48,649 nt of DNA from Spirochaetota bacterium. GTDB lineage: Bacteria; Spirochaetota; Spirochaetia; ARS1246. Shown piece by piece: positions 35,963 to 44,383 of this stretch. Below the pieces are notes generated by a model. It searched no databases, was not told the origin of the DNA, and was given only the letters and a program-made list of their open reading frames with translations. The translations under genes and the position numbers were made by a program. The DNA is taken from positions 1-48,649 of the forward strand of contig JAJRYZ010000293.1 in the NCBI GenBank assembly GCA_024275515.1. Direction: 5' to 3'. Within the stretch, counting starts at the first letter, position 1. Every line of letters starts with the position of its first letter.

Positions 35963-35982
35963 TACTATACAAATGTATAGTA
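35963..35982. promoter_or_regulatory. Perfect 20-bp palindrome upstream of imuA; candidate SOS operator
   Basis: Arms TACTATAC and GTATAGTA are perfect complements around AAAT, 11 bases before the imuA ATG and directly after the stop of the glycosidase gene. Mutagenesis cassettes of this type are usually repressed by LexA, whose sites are dyads of about this length placed over the promoter. The sequence does not match the Bacillus (GAAC-N4-GTTC) or E. coli (CTG-N10-CAG) boxes, so LexA binding is inferred from place and symmetry only. Confidence 0.55.
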
Positions 35983-35983
35983 T

Positions 35984-38389
35984 TCAAGTCGCTCTCCACG
36001 GTATTTCCAAAATTCCGAACGCCGGAATATGACCGGTAAGTTGCCGGGGACCAACCCGAAATGTGAAGTCCGTCTCGGTACCGCATACCTCGTTGAGGAC
36101 AATCTTACGTTCCTTTCGAATGGCCCCGCTGAAAAGAACGTTTGACGGAGTGAGTTCATAGAGTGTTCGTACCGGTGTTCCTCCTGCGTCCACCGAGTTG
36201 AGCATCGGGCACCCGGTGGCGAGCATGCGGCCCCATACCGGGATCAGGTTCTCGACGGCCGATCCAAGAAATGGTCGCACGACAAAGCGATGCACGTACT
36301 CGCCGACGAAGGGCTCCTTGTACCACTCCTGCTCAGCTTCTACATCCAGCACGCCGGCGCCGACCCGAAAACTCAACTTCCGTCGACCGCCGCTCGTCGT
36401 AGACCTCCCCAGGCAGAGAGCCAACTCTCCGTCCTTTCCGGACACGTGAAACGATTGACTTCCTGTCCGAGATGCCACGAGGAATCCACCGCGGTCAGAT
36501 TCCAGGAACGCGTGCGTGAGCGCCGCGATGTAGCCGTCCGTCCGTGTCTTGTGTTCTACCTCGCCGAACGGGCAATCGTAGAGAACGCGCCCGACCACAC
36601 CGGTGCTGAGCCGTGCCTTGATTCCTCCGGGCTTGAAATCTCGTTCGTCGAGTGTCTGCGGCAGATGTGCATCCACGAGCGTCGGCGCGGTGAAATAGAA
36701 CTTCCACGTCGCCAGGACATTCGCGCCGTCGAGAATGTATTCGCTGTGGAAATGGACATGCCAGTCAATCTGTTGCTCCACCACGAGGGTTGGCAAATCG
36801 TCCTCAAATGCGCGCACGCGCACGCCGCCTTCCGGACGCGGTGCGCGCAGTACCGCATCAAACCTCTGAATGAGGACCTTGAAGGGGTCGAGAGACAGCG
36901 TCGCCGACGCACCGCCCGTCCGAATAGTGACATCAACGCCTGTACCGGTGTGAGAAATAGTCGTTCCGCCCTTGGAGACCTCGGTTCCGGATGTCGGTGC
37001 GGATAGTGCTGCGGTTGGAGATCGGCGGAGAACCGCCGGCGCGACCGAGTACGGAGGAAGATCTATCCGGACAAGATGTTCAAAGCCTTCGGGAACGGGG
37101 CGGATCGAAACAACCTGCACCGTACGATCGGGTGACAGTAGATTCACCGGCTCCTCAGCAACGAATCGTTCAATCGATCCGGACAGTGGGTAGTTGTTGA
37201 TAGCCCAAAACCCCGGACCGCCGTGCCGATTCGGGTCGCTCGCAAGTGCTCGACGAGCGTATGTGTCGGCGATTCGGCTCGCCTCGGCGAATCCATCGCG
37301 ACGCTCCACCGTACGTTCGAACAGAGGATACCAACCGCGAGCGTCCGAATTCGTCGACCACGCGATGAGGTGCTTGACGGCCTCCAACGGATGCGTAGAT
37401 CCGTTGGACGCAAGGTACTTCGGCGCCACCCACGGGTAGTCGTTCACGCTTTCTACATCCCAGGTTACGTACGATCGCGGGTGCGTGGTGCGATTCGACA
37501 GCACGGGTTCAGGAAACTCCGGATTGAGGCAGATCGCCATGGATCTCCGATAACTCTCCATTGCGGACAGGGTGGCGTGGTGAGTCACTATGTCGATTGG
37601 TTTCGAGACCCAGCGCGAGAAGCTCGGCGAATCCGCCGAATCCTCCTTCTTATTGGTGGACGGACCCGGACGCTTTGTCCCCTTGAGACCGTGGACACGC
37701 AAATAGTCTGAAACAAAGACCCATTTTGCTTCGACTCCGTTCGCGTACAATCTTTCGCGGAACCGATCGGTCAGTTTCACCGTCCCGGGGATCTCGAGGT
37801 CATTGTGCAGCATGATGAGGGCGTTGTCCGGGATCGAGTCGGAACTGATCTCTACCAGTCGTTCCGCTCCAATGGTGGGAACGCCCACACAGGTGGAGCC
37901 GTCCAACCCAACCAACGCGTACGGAAAGAAGAACTCGTCATCCCAATCGAAGAGAACGGTCCACTGCACGCCCAGACGATTGACAATGTACGGAACCTGC
38001 GGGAAGTACGCCACTTCCTGAAGAAAAAACCCCTCCGGCTCCCCCAGTTCTTCCCGCGTGATCGTTGTACCGAGCATCGCCGAGTCGAGGGCACTCATCC
38101 CGTCGATGCACATGCCAACCGGTTCCGAAAAGTAGGTTCCCATGTATCTCACTCGCCCGTCCCGATGAAGCGCGGCTATTCGTTCCAGCACGTCCGGCGC
38201 GCAGATTCTCAGTGAGTTGAGCGTCTGGCCGGGCAACTGGAAATGAACCTTGATTTCATGGTTCGCCTCCGTGTAGTCAAGAAACAGCCGATAGATCTCC
38301 GGAAACTTCTCCCGGATCACCGACTTGCTCGATCGGTCGTAGTTCATGTTCGGGTGGACGGCATTGGCAACGTAAATTGTTTTTGACAT
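35984..38389 (-). CDS. GH57/GH38-like glycosidase
   Basis: An 801-residue protein with the broad layout of GH57 and GH38 enzymes: an N-terminal (beta/alpha)7-like catalytic domain (about 1-350), a helical linker and a large all-beta C-terminal domain (about 420-801) like that of alpha-mannosidases. In the N-terminal part V-A-N-A-V-H-P-N matches the first conserved strand, and G-F-F-L-Q-E-V-A-Y-F-P-Q carries a Glu where GH57 has its nucleophile. The substrate is not predictable. No signal peptide is seen. ATG 38389 (M-S-K-T-I-Y-V-A-N) is preferred over an upstream start nine codons earlier, with GGAG about 10 bases upstream. It ends just before the imuA palindrome. Confidence 0.7.
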   Translation of the reverse strand: MSKTIYVANAVHPNMNYDRSSKSVIREKFPEIYRLFLDYTEANHEIKVHFQLPGQTLNSLRICAPDVLERIAALHRDGRVRYMGTYFSEPVGMCIDGMSALDSAMLGTTITREELGEPEGFFLQEVAYFPQVPYIVNRLGVQWTVLFDWDDEFFFPYALVGLDGSTCVGVPTIGAERLVEISSDSIPDNALIMLHNDLEIPGTVKLTDRFRERLYANGVEAKWVFVSDYLRVHGLKGTKRPGPSTNKKEDSADSPSFSRWVSKPIDIVTHHATLSAMESYRRSMAICLNPEFPEPVLSNRTTHPRSYVTWDVESVNDYPWVAPKYLASNGSTHPLEAVKHLIAWSTNSDARGWYPLFERTVERRDGFAEASRIADTYARRALASDPNRHGGPGFWAINNYPLSGSIERFVAEEPVNLLSPDRTVQVVSIRPVPEGFEHLVRIDLPPYSVAPAVLRRSPTAALSAPTSGTEVSKGGTTISHTGTGVDVTIRTGGASATLSLDPFKVLIQRFDAVLRAPRPEGGVRVRAFEDDLPTLVVEQQIDWHVHFHSEYILDGANVLATWKFYFTAPTLVDAHLPQTLDERDFKPGGIKARLSTGVVGRVLYDCPFGEVEHKTRTDGYIAALTHAFLESDRGGFLVASRTGSQSFHVSGKDGELALCLGRSTTSGGRRKLSFRVGAGVLDVEAEQEWYKEPFVGEYVHRFVVRPFLGSAVENLIPVWGRMLATGCPMLNSVDAGGTPVRTLYELTPSNVLFSGAIRKERKIVLNEVCGTETDFTFRVGPRQLTGHIPAFGILEIPWRAT

Positions 38390-38502
38390 TGGCGTTACTC
38401 CGGCGGTGCATAGCAATTGTTCCGAGAGAGCAGGTTCAGGTCAAGCGGAGTGAGTCTTCGTGGCTATTCACACTAGTTTCACGGGCAAAACCGACCGAGC
38501 GA

Positions 38503-38835
38503 ATCAATATTAAGGTTCTGTATTCCGAAGTGAAAGAGGTCATTTTCGCCGGCGACCCGCCGAAGGTGAGGAGGCCGGTCGATAAGTACCTCCGGCCGGA
38601 AGAATCCCTGGTGCCGGAAGGATACGTCAGGGCCGTGGTCTTCTCGATTCTCAATGCGACGCAGATTGCCGGGCTGGAGGGAGGAAAGCGCCTCGATGCC
38701 GTTCTGCGGCACGATATGCTCACCGGCGATCGGCTGGAGAGTCTCGGGAACATGCATCATATCAGACGGTGGCTCTGCGAGACGCTTCTCGTCGCCTGCA
38801 GGGAGGCCGCTTCGAGCTATCCCGGCCGAAAATAG
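38503..38835 (+). pseudogene. Possible fragment of an AraC/YesN-type regulator
   Basis: About 110 codons whose product resembles the helical linker of YesN-type AraC-family response regulators: K-V-L-Y-S-E-V-K-E-V-I-F-A-G-D, then S-L-V-P-E-G-Y-V-R-A-V-V-F-S-I-L-N-A and L-G-N-M-H-H-I-R-R-W-L-C-E. Neither a receiver domain nor the C-terminal pair of helix-turn-helix motifs is present, and the frame closes where the DNA-binding part would start. It reads as a remnant, divergent from the glycosidase gene. The likeness is by eye and modest. Confidence 0.35.
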
Positions 38836-39134
38836 AAAGACCTGTCCTTTTTAAGCGCTCCGATCAGCTTGTCCATGAGGAATCCACCGCTGCAGGCCGT
38901 TTGGCTCCAACCATGAGCCGATCATAGATCAACCGATGCGCGGCGACACAGACACGAAAGAGGAAATCTGTAACGGAATATGGACTTTCTCGTTGTCGTC
39001 CGCGGACCACTGCCGCACTTAGTGTTATTATGCATAACGGACGGCGCCCGACGGCCCCGGCAACCGGCGCCGAGCGATCGCGGCCAATTGCAGTGAGCCG
39101 TGATCGACTTCACGGAGAAGCAGGAAGAACACGA
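38836..39134. other. Intergenic stretch without a recognised gene
   Basis: About 300 bp between two gene remnants. A TATTAT at 39023-39028 could be a -10 element for the gene at 39135, and AGGAAG precedes that ATG. A short dyad GTTAT-N5-ATAAC occurs near 39021-39035. No RNA gene or protein remnant was recognised. Confidence 0.4.
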
Positions 39135-39542
39135 ATGAAACTCCGTATTTTTGTCTGCATGGAGGATGATCTGCTGTCGGAGTTCAAGAAAGTCAGAGAC
39201 ATGGGCTTCTCGTATTGCCGGCTTTCCTGCTGGGAGCGGCAAAAGTACACTCCTTCATTCGTCGACAAGGTCCGCGGCGCGGTCGCCGAAACAGGAGTAG
39301 AGATCACCTCCTTCAAGCGTGCATGGGAAGGCCCCGGAGAATGGGACTTTTACGGAGGCCCGGTGTTCATTACGCACGTCGGTTTCATCCCGGAGAACCC
39401 GAACGATCCGGACTACCTCGGAGTCGTGTATCTGCTGCGCGCACTCGTAGAGAGATGCAGACGGAACGGGAGGGAAAGACAAGTGGAAAGGCATTCTCAC
39501 CGCGAAACAAATACTGCAACGTCTGATCGAGGAGCATTGTAG
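39135..39542 (+). pseudogene. 3'-truncated xylose-isomerase-like TIM-barrel protein
   Basis: ATG 39135, with AGGAAG upstream, opens a protein that starts like sugar-phosphate isomerase/epimerase (xylose-isomerase-like TIM barrel) proteins: strands K-L-R-I-F-V-C, F-S-Y-C-R-L-S and V-E-I-T-S-F-K, then V-F-I-T-H-V-G-F-I-P-E-N-P-N-D-P-D-Y. After about residue 115 the likeness ends and the remaining codons look non-coding, while the family is normally 250-300 residues. The metal-binding Glu/Asp/His set of the later strands is lost. A second frame from about 39463 reads like real protein for about 40 codons to a TGA near 39584, so a deletion may have joined two genes. Not expected to work. Confidence 0.65.
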
Positions 39543-39640
39543 TCACGACGCCCCGGTCGCCGTCATACCCTCCGGGGCCGCCTGAGGTCTGGGCGGAATC
39601 GGCGCGGCACGATAGACTCGACTTGCCGGAGGAACCACAC

Positions 39641-40666
39641 ATGAAATCGATTGCGTTTCACACCTTTTTCGAGGGCGCCGTCTCCGTTGAGAAGGGAGAC
39701 GGCTGGTATCGGCCCCGGCGATTGCCGCACAAACTACGAACGCTCTTTCCGTCGCCGGACGACGCCCTTTTCAACAACGCCGGGAAGCCGAGCGCGGTGA
39801 GGCTGCGGTTCGGAACCGACTCCACCTCGGTCACGCTCGTGGTGCTCCCACTCGAACCTCACGGCGGCGAGAGTGTGAATAGCCGATTCGACATTACCGT
39901 CGACAATGAGATCGTGTGCACGTGCGAAGCCGAACCGGGATCCGAGACCGTCCGGTTCGAGGACCTGCCGGAGAGGAAAAAGACGGTCGAATTGTGGCTG
40001 CCGCCGGGCGTACCGGTTGCGGTCAGGGATTTGATGATAGACGACGGAGCGACCTGCGCAGCGGCGCCCGACGGGCGGAAACGTTGGGTCACCTACGGGA
40101 GCTCGCTTACCCACTGCGTGCGAGCGAACAGCGCGGCCCGGGTCTGGCCGGCCATCGTGGCCCGGGCGTGCGACCTTCACGTCACGTCTTTGGGCTTCGG
40201 AGGGCAATGCCACATGGACCCGATGGTCGGCATGACCATTCGCGACTTGCCGGCCGATTACATCTCGCTCAAGTGCGGGATCAACATAATGGGACACGGT
40301 TCCCTGAACACAAGAACCTTCGCGGCCAACATGATCGGGCTGGTCCGCATCATCCGCGAGAAGCACCCGGCGACGCCGCTTGCGCTCGTAACCCCGTTCA
40401 GCTCGCCTCCGCGCGAGTCGACTCCCAACGCCGCGGGTATGACTCTCGAGATTATGCGCGAACAGACGACCGACGTGTTCAACCGTCTCGTCGCGGCGGG
40501 CGACGAACACCTCGTACTCTGCGACGGGTTGAAAATCGTCGACGCCGCGAGTATCGCCAGGTACTCGGAGGACGGATGTCACCACAACGGAGACGGTATC
40601 GAAGATATCGCTAAGCGGTGGATCCCCGAGGTTATGGTCCCGCTCGGAGTTCCAACGGCACGATGA
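39641..40666 (+). CDS. SGNH hydrolase with N-terminal beta domain
   Basis: A 341-residue protein: an N-terminal beta-sandwich (about 1-130), then an SGNH-type domain starting R-W-V-T-Y-G-S-S-L-T-H-C, where the first Ser of Y-G-S-S is the expected nucleophile. The oxyanion region is G-F-G-G-Q and L-K-C-G-I-N-I. The C-terminal D-G-C-H-H-N-G-D-G supplies the Asp/His pair. This two-domain form resembles carbohydrate acetyl-esterase-like SGNH enzymes. There is no signal peptide. GGAGGAACC at 39628-39636 sets ATG 39641. It lies among catabolic genes, so removal of acyl groups from a sugar is plausible. Confidence 0.85.
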   Translation: MKSIAFHTFFEGAVSVEKGDGWYRPRRLPHKLRTLFPSPDDALFNNAGKPSAVRLRFGTDSTSVTLVVLPLEPHGGESVNSRFDITVDNEIVCTCEAEPGSETVRFEDLPERKKTVELWLPPGVPVAVRDLMIDDGATCAAAPDGRKRWVTYGSSLTHCVRANSAARVWPAIVARACDLHVTSLGFGGQCHMDPMVGMTIRDLPADYISLKCGINIMGHGSLNTRTFAANMIGLVRIIREKHPATPLALVTPFSSPPRESTPNAAGMTLEIMREQTTDVFNRLVAAGDEHLVLCDGLKIVDAASIARYSEDGCHHNGDGIEDIAKRWIPEVMVPLGVPTAR

Positions 40667-40845
40667 CGCGCGTGGAGGATGTCCGCTTGGTACGAGGAAT
40701 ACGAGGCATGGTGATAGAACTCGGCAACAGCGAGTCGGTGCAGAAACGATGTGAAACTGAACGCATCCAACAACAACATGCGCCCGGCGGCACTTCGCAC
40801 CGCTGCTGATGCCGGACATTCGAAATCTGGAAGGATAACCCTGAC

Positions 40846-41925
40846 ATGGGCAAGCTACTCTACAAAGATGATTTTGACGAGGCCCGTAACCGGTTGACTG
40901 CCTGGTGGAATGGAGATGACATCGGAAGGCCGGCTATGCAAATCACTGCACCCCGTGAAAAACCGCTTGAGGATGTACCTGAGATGCCGACACCTGAAGG
41001 TTGGCTGACAGACTACTCGACAAGCGATTTCCAGTATCGAGTCAACTTGAGTCGTCGGGCTTGCATCAAAACACACTACGTTGCGGAGGCCATGCCGGTT
41101 GTTTCGCCCGACTTGGCGCCGAATTGCCTGGCTCTGTATCTTGGATGCAACGGGATTGATAAGCCAGGTACGGTCTGGTGCGAGCCGTGTATTGATAGTC
41201 CCGACACAGATGTTTTCCATAGTAACCCAGACAACTTCTATTGGGATTTCACCCTCCGTCTGGGTAGGGAACAGCTTCGTCTCGGCGAGAACAAGTTCAT
41301 AGTTCAGTTTCCGGACTTGATTGAAGGTTTGGATACGCTTGCAGCTATGCGCGGCACCGAGGCACTGCTGATTGACTTCATTGAACGTTCTGACTGGGTA
41401 CATTTCGCACTCGGGCAGATTACAGAGAAATACTTCGAGTACTATGACGTTCTTTATGACCTCTTCAAGGATGAGAGAGGCGGTAGCTATTTCTGGGCTT
41501 GGGCGCCCGGCCGGATGTCAAAACTTCAGTCCGATCTCTCCGCCATGATTTCACCGGAGATGTTCGGTGAATTCATGGTTCCGGTCCTGGCAACGATGAC
41601 CAAACATTTTGATTACTGCATATTTCACTGGGATGGGCCTGGGGCAATCCCTCATCATGAGCACCTATTATCGATACCCAAACTCACGATGATCCAGTGG
41701 ACTCCGGGAGCGGGAGTGGAACCAGTCATGCACGAACGATGGTGGCCCTTGTATCACAAGACGGTCGAGGCCGGCAAGAAGGTGATGTTGCTTGGTTTTG
41801 AAGGAATCGAGAATCTGAGAGTTTTTAAGGCTGAGTTCGGCCCGAAACTTAAGCACTTCATTATTGGAATGCAAACGGAATCCGTAAGTCAAGCAGATAA
41901 CATTTTGAATATTGTAAGTGACTAG
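40846..41925 (+). CDS. URO-D-fold protein, AT-rich
   Basis: A 359-residue protein of the uroporphyrinogen decarboxylase-like superfamily. It has an N-terminal Trp-rich part (A-W-W-N-G-D-D-I-G-R-P-A-M), as seen in catabolic URO-D-like proteins. Later strands include D-Y-C-I-F-H-W-D-G-P-G-A-I and M-I-Q-W-T-P-G-A-G at the places of the family H-x-D-G and active-site segments. It is clearly more AT-rich than its neighbours and uses different codons, suggesting transfer. GGAAGGA precedes ATG with a 10-base spacer. The reaction is unknown; it is a paralogue in fold of 16668-17768 and 43008-44066. Confidence 0.8.
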   Translation: MGKLLYKDDFDEARNRLTAWWNGDDIGRPAMQITAPREKPLEDVPEMPTPEGWLTDYSTSDFQYRVNLSRRACIKTHYVAEAMPVVSPDLAPNCLALYLGCNGIDKPGTVWCEPCIDSPDTDVFHSNPDNFYWDFTLRLGREQLRLGENKFIVQFPDLIEGLDTLAAMRGTEALLIDFIERSDWVHFALGQITEKYFEYYDVLYDLFKDERGGSYFWAWAPGRMSKLQSDLSAMISPEMFGEFMVPVLATMTKHFDYCIFHWDGPGAIPHHEHLLSIPKLTMIQWTPGAGVEPVMHERWWPLYHKTVEAGKKVMLLGFEGIENLRVFKAEFGPKLKHFIIGMQTESVSQADNILNIVSD

Positions 41926-42153
41926 AGTGTCGAACAAATCAATGGAGCGGGCACGTAAACGCGCCGCTCGTTTCCATCGTGTCTGTCGGGCGTGGCATGT
42001 AACTGCGTGCCGAGTCGATGCCGATTCGAATCGCCGCCCGCATCGGAAGGATCGTACGGTACGAACGGTGTCGCGAGCGATGCGGGGAGCTTGCGAGGTC
42101 GGTTCCTACGGCAAGCGATCCGTAGCAGAGTCCGCTCAGTCAACATGGATCAT

Positions 42154-43062
42154 ATGGAGAGTTACAACATCGCCGTCATCCCCGGAGACGGAATCGGAGC
42201 CGAGGTCGTACCTCCGGCGCTGAGAGTACTCGAGACGGTGGCCGGTCGATTCGATTTCTCGATTCGCTGGAATCTGTTTCCCTGGGGATGTGATTTCTAC
42301 GCACAAAAAGGATACATGATGCCTCCCGACGGCATCGGGCAATTGGCCGAGCATGACGCCGTGTTCCTCGGAGCGGTGGGCAGGCCCGATGTTCCCGATC
42401 ACGTCTCGCTTTGGGGCCTGCTGATCCCGATTCGACGTGAGTTCAGACAGTACATCAACTTGCGGCCGGTGAGACTGCTTCCCGGTGTGCGATGCCCTCT
42501 CGCCGACCGGAAGCCCGAGGATATCGATTTCGTCGTCGTGCGCGAGAACAACGAAGGAGAGTATTCACAGATCGACGGACGTTTGTACCGAGGAACCGAT
42601 GCGGAGATGGCCGTCCAGGAGAGCGTATTTACCAAAACCGGCGTGGATCGCGTGCTCAGGTACGCTTTCGAGCTCGCGAGAAAGCGACCGGAAAAGCACG
42701 TAACCTCCGCCACGAAGTCGAACGGAATCATCCACACCATGCCTTTCTGGGATGAACGGTTTCGAAGAATCGCCGAGGAATACGCGGACGTACGCGCCGA
42801 CCAATACCACATCGATATCCTCACCGCGCACTTCGTTCGTCATCCCGATTGGTGCGACGTCGTGGTGGGAAGCAATCTCTTCGGCGATATCCTTTCGGAC
42901 CTGGGTCCCGCGGTCGCCGGAAGTATCGGCATCGCGCCGTCGGTGGACGAGCACGCACCGACGTCACGACGGCCGGAAATCGAAAGCGCCCGCAACGGCG
43001 GGTCACGCTACCTCGACCGATCGGCTTCGTATCGGTCGATTCCGTCGAGTATCGCACGATAG
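42154..43062 (+). pseudogene. 3'-truncated tartrate/D-malate dehydrogenase
   Basis: From M-E-S-Y-N-I-A-V-I-P-G-D-G-I-G-A-E this reads as an NAD-dependent tartrate/D-malate dehydrogenase (isocitrate/isopropylmalate dehydrogenase family), with S-L-W-G-L-L-I-P-I-R-R-E-F, V-V-R-E-N-N-E-G-E-Y-S, T-S-A-T-K-S-N-G-I and S-N-L-F-G-D-I-L-S-D-L-G-P. Likeness stops at G-S-I-G-I-A-P-S (about nt 42945). The conserved F-E-P-V-H-G-S-A-P-D-I nucleotide-binding region and about 90 C-terminal residues are gone. The leftover frame runs 55 bases into the convergent URO-D-fold gene. No ribosome site is seen before ATG 42154 or ATG 42145. A deletion or rearrangement at about 42945-43000 best explains this; it is probably inactive. 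Confidence 0.75.
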
Positions 43063-44066
43063 TTCTCGTCTTCCCGCCCCTTCGGAAGATTCTCGGTAAT
43101 CCCGATGAGGAATCCGTAAGCAGGTTCGGCGGCCCGGCAGAGCTCGACGGTGACCTTCTCGATCTCCTCCGCGGTTCTCAGGTGAACCGACGACGGAAAG
43201 TTGATCCATAACACTTTATCAGACCATGCCTCCCGCGCTTCGCGCATGGTCATATCGGTGTCCGGCGCGGGAGTGAACGCTTCGATATAGTCGAGATCGG
43301 TCCGGGCGATCTCCTCCTTGAACAGACGGCAGTTGGCATCGAAATGTACTCCGATCAGCTTCCCGTGCTCGTGCATGACCTCGGCGGCCTCCTGGTAGTT
43401 CGGAACGTAGTAGTCGCGGAACGTCTCCAGGCCGACGATCTCCGGCACCACGTTGCCGCCGTAGTTCGAATGGAGGATCGGGGCTTTCGCCACAATCGAG
43501 TACACCTGCCGACGCTTTTCCACCATGATCCGGTAGAGCTTCAAAACCTCGTCACGGTTCTCGATCCACTGCAGGCAGAAGTTCATTGTTCCGAAAACGC
43601 CGCCGGATATCAGATGCTGCAGCGGCTCGAGACCGAAACTCGATCGCAGAATCGTATTCTCATCCGAACGCGCCGCCGGCGCCACGGCGCGATCGTAACG
43701 CGGTGTAAACTGTGCGTCTCCGAGATAATAGGCGAGAGCCGGATAGTCGCTCTCGTCGGTAAACAGGTGTTTGTGAGTCCAGGAGGTGAAACCGGCCGGC
43801 TCGACGATGCTGTGGAGGTCGCCTCGCGGTGTACCGATATCGGTTCGCACGAGTTCCTTCGCGCCGTCATGGTATCGCGTCGTCGTGACTGTACAGTTCC
43901 GATAGTGCGTATCGAACACGGCGAACCGGTGCACGGTCACGAGACCGCGTCGCCGATACTCGTCGAGTGCCTCCGCCGAGGGAGGCATGCTCTCATAGAC
44001 GGTAAAAGGGATCTTGTCCGGCCGACCGCCGCGCAGCGCCGTTTCGACCCGCTCGTGCGGGGTCAT
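43008..44066 (-). CDS. URO-D-fold protein
   Basis: A 352-residue uroporphyrinogen decarboxylase-like protein: M-T-P-H-E-R-V-E-T-A-L-R-G-G-R-P-D-K-I-P-F-T is the standard family opening. Later segments L-I-G-V-H-F-D-A-N and Y-I-E-A-F-T-P-A-P-D-T-D-M match the H-x-D and E-x-x-x-P-x-x-D sites. Trp/Tyr-rich insertions differ from HemE, so a role in catabolic methyl transfer or decarboxylation is more likely than haem synthesis. ATG 44066 has GGGGAG upstream; the open frame reaches 44234, but that part is Arg-rich and not protein-like. Its 3' end faces the truncated dehydrogenase. Confidence 0.8.
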   Translation of the reverse strand: MTPHERVETALRGGRPDKIPFTVYESMPPSAEALDEYRRRGLVTVHRFAVFDTHYRNCTVTTTRYHDGAKELVRTDIGTPRGDLHSIVEPAGFTSWTHKHLFTDESDYPALAYYLGDAQFTPRYDRAVAPAARSDENTILRSSFGLEPLQHLISGGVFGTMNFCLQWIENRDEVLKLYRIMVEKRRQVYSIVAKAPILHSNYGGNVVPEIVGLETFRDYYVPNYQEAAEVMHEHGKLIGVHFDANCRLFKEEIARTDLDYIEAFTPAPDTDMTMREAREAWSDKVLWINFPSSVHLRTAEEIEKVTVELCRAAEPAYGFLIGITENLPKGREDENYRAILDGIDRYEADRSR

Positions 44067-44383
44067 AACTCCCCGCCCCCGCCGGTGGCGGACATCGCCG
44101 AGGCGCAACTGATGTTGCGAGTCTTTCTTCTCCAGGTCGGTGTCATTGTGTCCCCTTCGTCGCGAACTCGCCGCTTGCCCAGTATATCGCGGCCGGCGCA
44201 GCTGAGGTAAGGGGACCTGCCTGCGAAACGGCATGCACGGTACGCCGAATTGCGATCATCCCCCGTGGCTCGAAAAAAGCGTTGTTCGCCCGGTCGGACC
44301 GTTAGCGCCGCCTTCTGCGGAATTGCGGCCCTCCCGACCCGAATCTTGATAAGCTCCCGGAGGAGGGCTACAATGCTCCCACA
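44067..44383. other. Divergent intergenic region
   Basis: This 317-bp region lies between a minus-strand URO-D-fold gene and a plus-strand envelope gene and should hold both promoters. GGAGGAGGG at 44359-44367 lies upstream of ATG 44373 (a short out-of-frame 27-codon open frame) and ATG 44384 (the envelope gene). No clear -35/-10 pair, repeat or RNA gene was recognised. Confidence 0.4.
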
